Part shown: positions 12,907 to 13,576 of the stretch, in pieces
How positions within the stretch are numbered: position 1 is the stretch's first letter
Layout of the letters: every line of letters starts with the position of its first letter
Origin: an uncultured Oscillospiraceae bacterium
Lineage (GTDB): Bacteria > Bacillota > Clostridia > Oscillospirales > Ruminococcaceae
DNA: 13,576 nt
Reading direction: 5' to 3'
Assembly (NCBI GenBank): GCA_902489475.1
Contig: CABUAH010000053.1
Coordinates: 1 to 13,576 of the forward strand
Position numbers and translations under genes: made by a program
Notes under the pieces: model-generated
Told to the model about the DNA's origin: nothing
The model's input: only the letters and a program-made list of their open reading frames with translations
The model's database searches: none

Positions 12907-13346
12907 CAAAACCTCTCCTCAAGAATTTTTGCGGCAATATATACAATTTCAGGACAAGGACGCTTTTTGTAGTATTCTTTTGTTCTCTCAGCAGGAATGG
13001 GATCACTTTTTTCTCCCTTTGAAAGCCCTAAAAGCTCACGGCATATTATTGATCCGTTTTCCTCTCTGAAATATTTTGCAAACTCCTGAACCCGTTTATA
13101 ATGCTCCGCTTTTTTAGTAGGCTCACTTTTATCAGTATACCCATATTTTGCTCCTAAAACCATTAAAGCACCGCTGACCGTACCGCAAACCTCTCTCATT
13201 CTTCCCATTCCGCCTCCGAAAGAAGAAGAGATCATCTGCGCTAATTCTTCATCAATGCCAAGTTCATCACAAAAGGCACAAAAAACTGCCTGCGCACAAT
13301 TATACCCATTCAAAAATAGCTCTTTAGCTTTATCTGCCCTACTCAT
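12906..13346 (-). CDS. C_GCAxxG_C_C family protein, putative redox protein
   Basis: 146 residues, soluble, with six cysteines: C17 in GYNCAQAV, C23, C26, C54 in FGGGMGRMREVCGTVSGALMVLG, C102 (ICRELLG) and C131 (RPCPEIV). This is the conserved pattern of the C_GCAxxG_C_C family, often annotated as putative redox-active protein; some members appear as domains of larger proteins. The biochemical role is not known. I choose the ATG at 13346, with AGGGAG about eight bases upstream. A TTG in the same frame at 13409 would add 21 residues but coincides with the -35 box of the promoter and would not be transcribed. First gene of a two-gene operon with yitT. Confidence 0.88.
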   Translation of the reverse strand: MSRADKAKELFLNGYNCAQAVFCAFCDELGIDEELAQMISSSFGGGMGRMREVCGTVSGALMVLGAKYGYTDKSEPTKKAEHYKRVQEFAKYFREENGSIICRELLGLSKGEKSDPIPAERTKEYYKKRPCPEIVYIAAKILEERF

Positions 13347-13380
13347 AAATTTTTCTCCCTTGAACAAATATTTTACAATA

Positions 13381-13409
13381 ATTTTACCATAAAGTTTCCC
13401 CAAGTTCAA
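13381..13409 (-). promoter_or_regulatory. Promoter of the C_GCAxxG_C_C/yitT operon
   Basis: On the minus strand TTGAAC (13409-13404), 17-bp spacer, TAAAAT (13386-13381), with start near 13374. It fixes the first gene's start codon at 13346. It is back-to-back with the plus-strand promoter at 13419-13447, the two -35 boxes being nine bases apart. Confidence 0.75.
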
Positions 13410-13418
13410 GAGTTACAA

Positions 13419-13447
13419 TTGACTTATCTTTTGTTTAATAGTATAAT
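13419..13447 (+). promoter_or_regulatory. Promoter of the structured RNA at the right edge
   Basis: TTGACT (13419-13424), 17-bp spacer, TATAAT (13442-13447): eleven of twelve consensus bases with ideal spacing. The start falls near 13454, directly before the GC-rich hairpin region. Confidence 0.8.
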
Positions 13448-13453
13448 ATTCAT

Positions 13454-13576
13454 GATTTAAATAAGGGGCACGCCCCGTCATTCAATAAGTGAACGGGGCG
13501 AAGCCGCTTAGAGTTTCAGTAGGGGATTTAAGCCCCTACTGAAAGACGTAGATGACCGCCGCCTAAGAGGCGGGGA
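13454..13576 (+). ncRNA. Unidentified structured RNA or leader, cut by the window end
   Basis: Immediately after the promoter the composition changes from AT-rich to strongly GC-rich and every segment can pair: CGCCCCGT 13471-13478 / ACGGGGCG 13493-13500; a perfect 12-bp stem TTTCAGTAGGGG 13514-13525 / CCCCTACTGAAA 13533-13544; and CCGCC (13559-13563, or 13556-13560) / GGCGG 13569-13573. GGGG at 13465-13468 competes for the CCCC of the first stem, giving a possible switch. There is no T run and no ribosome site, so the RNA continues beyond the window. I do not recognise it. Candidates are a long non-coding RNA, a riboswitch-like leader of the next gene, or the structured end of an IS200/IS605-type element. 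Confidence 0.5.

Noticed and set aside
12909..13409. Longer N-terminus of the C_GCAxxG_C_C protein starting at 13409
   Set aside because: The extra 21 codons overlap the -35/-10 boxes of its own promoter and lack a ribosome site; ATG at 13346 has a good one.
13545..13576. Resemblance of TAGATGACCGCC to the 3' part of RNase P RNA
   Set aside because: The conserved 5' and core RNase P blocks are absent, and the transcript starts only about 100 bases earlier; the short match is probably chance.
13454..13576. End of an IS200/IS605 element or guide-RNA region
   Set aside because: The palindromes are suggestive, but no transposase or TnpB coding is in the window and the upstream promoter favours an RNA gene; kept only as an alternative.

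Overview
The window looks like chromosomal DNA of a low-GC anaerobic Firmicute of class Clostridia, most likely a gut Oscillospiraceae/Ruminococcus-type bacterium. This rests on a type III glutamine synthetase, a rubrerythrin, a perfect CIRCE operator, AGGAGG-type ribosome binding sites, a YitT-family protein and a C_GCAxxG_C_C protein. Species-level placement is inference. There are nine complete protein genes and one gene start cut by the left edge. I found no rRNA, tRNA, CRISPR array or transposase gene.

Left edge (1-995): the first codons of a small minus-strand gene that resembles holin-like type I toxins, with a plus-strand terminator in its 5' region (probably the antitoxin RNA). About 750 bp without a gene follows, holding a nested inverted repeat and short AT-rich repeats. 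Nitrogen block (877-4945): a strong promoter, a leader with a terminator and a possible antiterminator hairpin, glnN (GSIII), an inter-gene hairpin, then an ammonium transporter fused to a C-terminal P-II domain. Uptake, sensing and assimilation of ammonium are thus encoded together. A hairpin-dense spacer (4946-5368) contains two copies of a 41-bp repeat.

Middle (5369-9834): a minus-strand pair, metF then a CPBP-family membrane protease, diverges from htpG and a YbaK-type deacylase. htpG has a promoter overlapped by a perfect HrcA/CIRCE operator. Next is rubrerythrin (10082-10624) with a strong promoter, a leader of about 145 nt and a terminator.

Right part (10625-13576): rsmE is flanked by two apparently gene-free transcription units that look like small RNAs and share a CCCCTA motif. 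A minus-strand operon of a C_GCAxxG_C_C protein and a YitT-family membrane protein follows. At the extreme right a perfect-spaced plus-strand promoter starts a GC-rich, hairpin-filled transcript that runs out of the window unidentified.

The most promising leads are the truncated structured RNA at the right edge, the glnN leader, the two sRNA candidates around rsmE, and the left-edge toxin/antisense arrangement.
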